Shown here in pieces: positions 4,647 through 7,469 of a stretch of DNA of 7,469 nt. The notes under the pieces were generated by a model. That model did no database searches. It worked only from the letters and a program-made list of their open reading frames with translations, and had not been told where the DNA came from. Both the position numbers and the translations under genes were made by a program. Position 1 is the first letter of the stretch, and each line of letters begins with the position of its first letter. This stretch comes from Mariniphaga sp. GTDB lineage: Bacteria; Bacteroidota; Bacteroidia; Bacteroidales; Prolixibacteraceae. Where the stretch lies: NCBI GenBank assembly GCA_025363795.1, contig JANYLE010000293.1, positions 1-7,469 on the forward strand, in the 5' to 3' direction.

Positions 4647-7469
4647 TCATATTTCAGATAACCCCAATTCTCCCAGCGCGATCAGATTCAGGCAATTTTG
4701 ATGATTTCGCTTGGTGAGATCATCATCCCAGATTTGCAAATCGGGCAGCGAGACAGCGAAATAGTCGAGTTTAAATAAATCATTAAGGTGTAATTTTCCA
4801 AAACTGATCAGTGTTTCAAATCGTTCCCTGGCCACTTCTCTTTTCTGTAATTTGATCAGCGCCAATCCCTGGTAAAATATGGTATCGGGTTGTTGGTCAT
4901 TGTAGAAGATAGCTGGTGTCGGCTCTTTTAATCCGCGGGAAGCAATTTGCCAGCACTCGGTGGCGCGATCTGGATTTGCCAATCCGTCGAATGCACATCC
5001 AAGCCAGTAAAATATTGTATTTTCCTGTGCGCCATAGAGTTTTCCTTCACCCAAATTATCCGGATAGTGCTGTGCCTGAGTTAGCAATTTAACAGCCTTT
5101 TCGAACTCTTTTGCTTCAATAGCTTTTTTCGCCATTTCGGTAATACTTAAAACATACTGCCCGGTTACTTTTCCTTCGCCCCCTTCCCACGGATGGAATT
5201 TACGCTTGCTGATGAGTTCGAAGGCTTTCCCATACTGACCAAGCGTGTTACAAAGAGAGGCTCGTTCAAGGCAAAGATCATCCCGGTAATCTACAAGTTC
5301 AGGATACTTTTCAAGCTTTTCAAGCCGCTTTTCAGCGGAAAAGTTCAGCCGTTTGTAAAGCTGATCCAATTCCATCAAAATACGGGAATCGGTTTCGTCC
5401 AAAGCAAACGCTTTTTCGAGTTCTGCCAATGCTTTTCCAGTTGCATTTTGCTTGTTGAAATACGCTAGCGCGAGGTTCCTGTGAACGGTTGGAAATGCAT
5501 CATACAGTTTTACTGACAGTTCCCAGTTGGCAATTGCATTATCGTATTGACGGTTGTTGTACCAGAAATTACCCAGGTAATAAGGCGCCTTGGCATCAGC
5601 CGGATTTTGTTTTAGGGCCCATTCCAAAACCATTACGGCTTCGGGTTGATTCAGAAAACAATAGTCAGGACAAGCTTTTGCCGCTTCTTTCAAGGCTTCT
5701 GCTGCAGCGGCATGATTCCCGTTTTGAGATTCGAACCAGGACTTGTAATATAACGCTATCGGGTAAACGGGTTTCTCTTTTTGTTCACTGATTCCGATAC
5801 TGATCAGTTCAATGGCTTCGCCGAACAATCCGGCAAATGCGAAATCGAGGGCAAATTCGATGTAGGTGTGGATGTTGCCGCGGATAAGAGTTTTTAATGC
5901 AAACAGGTCTTCGACGCTGTCTGGTTGGAGAAGGCATTTTTCAAATAAAATCCCGAAATTGAATTTATCCAAATCCAAAGATTCTTCGATGAGTTTGTCT
6001 GCTTCGTGAGTATTACCCAATTTTCGCAAAATGCTCGCTTTTAACTGTCGTGCCTTGTGGTTGTGCCAGTTTTTGATCAGGGAACGGTCGATGAGGTCTA
6101 ACGCTTCGTCCCAATTGTGACGGATACATTCGAGTTGAGCCAATTGAAAATAGCCGCTTCCCATGAAAGCATCGTTCCAAACCGATTTGTAAAACGCATC
6201 GTAAGCTTCAGTCTCTCTTTGCTGATAACGGAGCGACAGCCCAAGGTTGTAAAAGGGTTCACCATCGATTGGATTTGGATTACGTTCTGTCAAAGTGTCG
6301 ATTGATTTCCTGAAATAGCTTTCCGCTTCCGCGAATTTGCCACGTCTCAATAACCATAACCCAATTGCATTGTTGCACCGGCTATCTTTTGGGTCGCGAC
6401 GTAAACCTTCCTTGTAGTAATCAAGCGGATCGTAGGTGGCATGGCGGTATTGTTCAAGGTGCAAACCATTGAGGTATAACTGTTCGCAGCTTTCTATCTC
6501 TTCCGGAAGTTTAGCTGGCTTTGCGGCCTCCGGAACTTCCTTTTTTCCTTCGGATTTTGGCTTCCAGTTCACGAGAATTTTTCGTTCTGAAGTCAGAATT
6601 TCAACTTCCAGTATATGGGGATCGGTAGCAGGTATATCAATTGTTTTTTCATACGAGGTTAAAGGACTAAAATCAAAAGCCTCGTCCAGTAAAATCTTCC
6701 GTCCTGCTTTAAGAATTACTTTTCCTGATGGATAGGCAGCAGTTGTATAGGCTTTAATTGTGACTTTCCCATTCCCGGTTTCGAGATTGACCATTGCCTC
6801 TTTAGTGGCATTTTTCACGACACCCAAGTCACGGTAAGGCATAAAATACTGTGAGAATGTCTTTTCCTCACCTGGCATAATCCACGAAAAATCGGGTTGG
6901 TTGTCCGTATAGACACCGCACATGAGTTCGATATAAGGTCCATCTTCGTCCGTCAGGTTGCGGTCCCACGCCTGACCAAAGTCGCTGTTACCCCATGTCC
7001 ACTGTTTTTTGCCGGGCGAAACATGGTGATTAGCAACATGGAGCAATCCACCTTTGCTGTCGTTTTCGTACCCCCCTACGAAATTATATTTCGAAGTAAT
7101 AGCCATGTAGGAAGTTGGTACGGGAATATTTTTATAGCGCGAAATATCGGTACCCGGCGAGTAATCAACTTTGTAGTAGGTCCCCTTGGCAATCGGAAAT
7201 TCCGTTACATCGCGCTTGCCATGATCGAATACGGCATTCACATCGGGTGGAAAAACCGACTGATAATCATCATTCACCTTCACAGCCGGATTAGCCCACC
7301 AGAGGAACGTTTGCGGGAAGTTAGTGCGATTGAATAACTTCACTTTAATTTCCATATATGCCTTGTCAGGATAAAGCGTAAAACCGGCCATACCACGTGT
7401 ACGAAACATTCGTTCCACCTCGCTGCACCACACAGTTATGCTGCCATCTGCATTTTCCTCAATGCAATG
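4647..7469 (-). CDS. DUF5107 domain and TPR-repeat protein, 5' end outside the window
   Basis: 940 residues are visible and the frame is open to the right edge. A GTG at 7433 should not be taken as the start, because the 12 upstream codons read like the same domain (IEENADGSITV). Full-length relatives have, as I recall, about 1,100 residues, so roughly 150-200 N-terminal residues are probably missing. Visible residues 1 to about 225 are the C-terminal part of DUF5107 (NRTNFPQTFLWWANPAV, SVFPPDVNAVFDHGKRDV, SPGKKQWTWGN, DRNLTDEDGPYIELM). A beta-rich linker follows to about 320. GLHLEQYRHATYDP (335-348) opens a TPR array that runs to about 900, with clear units such as NNAIGLWLLRRGKFAEAESYF and KAPYYLGNFWYNNRQYDNAI. 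Two glycine-rich motifs interrupt it: FHPWEGGEGK (758-767) and NLGEGK (805-810). No membrane segment is visible. The function of this family is unknown. A role in carbohydrate metabolism or protein assembly is inference. It stops at a TGA and converges on the beta-helix gene. Confidence 0.9.
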   Translation of the reverse strand, partial: HCIEENADGSITVWCSEVERMFRTRGMAGFTLYPDKAYMEIKVKLFNRTNFPQTFLWWANPAVKVNDDYQSVFPPDVNAVFDHGKRDVTEFPIAKGTYYKVDYSPGTDISRYKNIPVPTSYMAITSKYNFVGGYENDSKGGLLHVANHHVSPGKKQWTWGNSDFGQAWDRNLTDEDGPYIELMCGVYTDNQPDFSWIMPGEEKTFSQYFMPYRDLGVVKNATKEAMVNLETGNGKVTIKAYTTAAYPSGKVILKAGRKILLDEAFDFSPLTSYEKTIDIPATDPHILEVEILTSERKILVNWKPKSEGKKEVPEAAKPAKLPEEIESCEQLYLNGLHLEQYRHATYDPLDYYKEGLRRDPKDSRCNNAIGLWLLRRGKFAEAESYFRKSIDTLTERNPNPIDGEPFYNLGLSLRYQQRETEAYDAFYKSVWNDAFMGSGYFQLAQLECIRHNWDEALDLIDRSLIKNWHNHKARQLKASILRKLGNTHEADKLIEESLDLDKFNFGILFEKCLLQPDSVEDLFALKTLIRGNIHTYIEFALDFAFAGLFGEAIELISIGISEQKEKPVYPIALYYKSWFESQNGNHAAAAEALKEAAKACPDYCFLNQPEAVMVLEWALKQNPADAKAPYYLGNFWYNNRQYDNAIANWELSVKLYDAFPTVHRNLALAYFNKQNATGKALAELEKAFALDETDSRILMELDQLYKRLNFSAEKRLEKLEKYPELVDYRDDLCLERASLCNTLGQYGKAFELISKRKFHPWEGGEGKVTGQYVLSITEMAKKAIEAKEFEKAVKLLTQAQHYPDNLGEGKLYGAQENTIFYWLGCAFDGLANPDRATECWQIASRGLKEPTPAIFYNDQQPDTIFYQGLALIKLQKREVARERFETLISFGKLHLNDLFKLDYFAVSLPDLQIWDDDLTKRNHQNCLNLIALGELGLSEI

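Noticed and set aside
5193..5791. Two consecutive + strand open frames of 91 and 100 codons
   Set aside because: Both are shadows of the TPR-coding region on the - strand. Their composition reflects reversed helix codons and no domain is visible.
6897..7337. 146-codon open frame on the + strand
   Set aside because: It is antisense to the well-supported DUF5107 domain and has no signal, domain or start context of its own.
7431..7433. GTG as the start codon of the DUF5107 gene
   Set aside because: The frame remains open to 7469 and the upstream codons encode residues that continue the DUF5107 domain, so the gene is partial.

Overview
The window looks like a chromosomal segment of a Bacteroidota bacterium, probably from the Bacteroidales/Marinilabiliales side. 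The case rests on moderate A+T content, secreted proteins with short hydrophobic signal peptides and weak Shine-Dalgarno sequences, a GLPGLI-like domain (a Bacteroidota-specific family), and a DUF5107-TPR protein of the type common in this phylum. No rRNA, tRNA, CRISPR array, insertion sequence or phage gene was seen.

Layout. Three genes run rightward. The first (32-1750) encodes a secreted peptide-N-glycosidase F-like protein with an extra N-terminal GLPGLI-like domain, and it is closed by a clear intrinsic terminator (1802-1833). A spacer of about 200 bases holds an inverted repeat and a weak candidate promoter. Next come a small thiol peroxidase of the glutathione peroxidase family (2030-2545) and, 73 bases later, a secreted right-handed parallel beta-helix protein (2619-4544) that resembles carbohydrate-active enzymes but cannot be assigned a substrate. 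A bidirectional terminator (4556-4594) separates it from a large convergent leftward gene (4647 to beyond 7469). That gene encodes a DUF5107 plus TPR protein whose 5' end lies outside the window.

How the genes may relate. The PNGase-like protein and the beta-helix protein are both exported and both look glycan-directed. The DUF5107-TPR protein may also act in sugar metabolism, but its function is unknown. The peroxidase is a housekeeping peroxide-detoxifying enzyme. There is no SusC/SusD pair, sulfatase or sugar-responsive regulator here, so a polysaccharide utilisation locus cannot be claimed. The terminators suggest three transcription units: the PNGase gene, the peroxidase perhaps with the beta-helix gene, and the leftward DUF5107 gene.

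I did not find convincing evidence of an undescribed multi-gene system. The points most worth following are the domain fusion and altered third catalytic position in the PNGase-like protein, the unassigned beta-helix protein, and the conserved non-TPR motifs in the DUF5107 protein.
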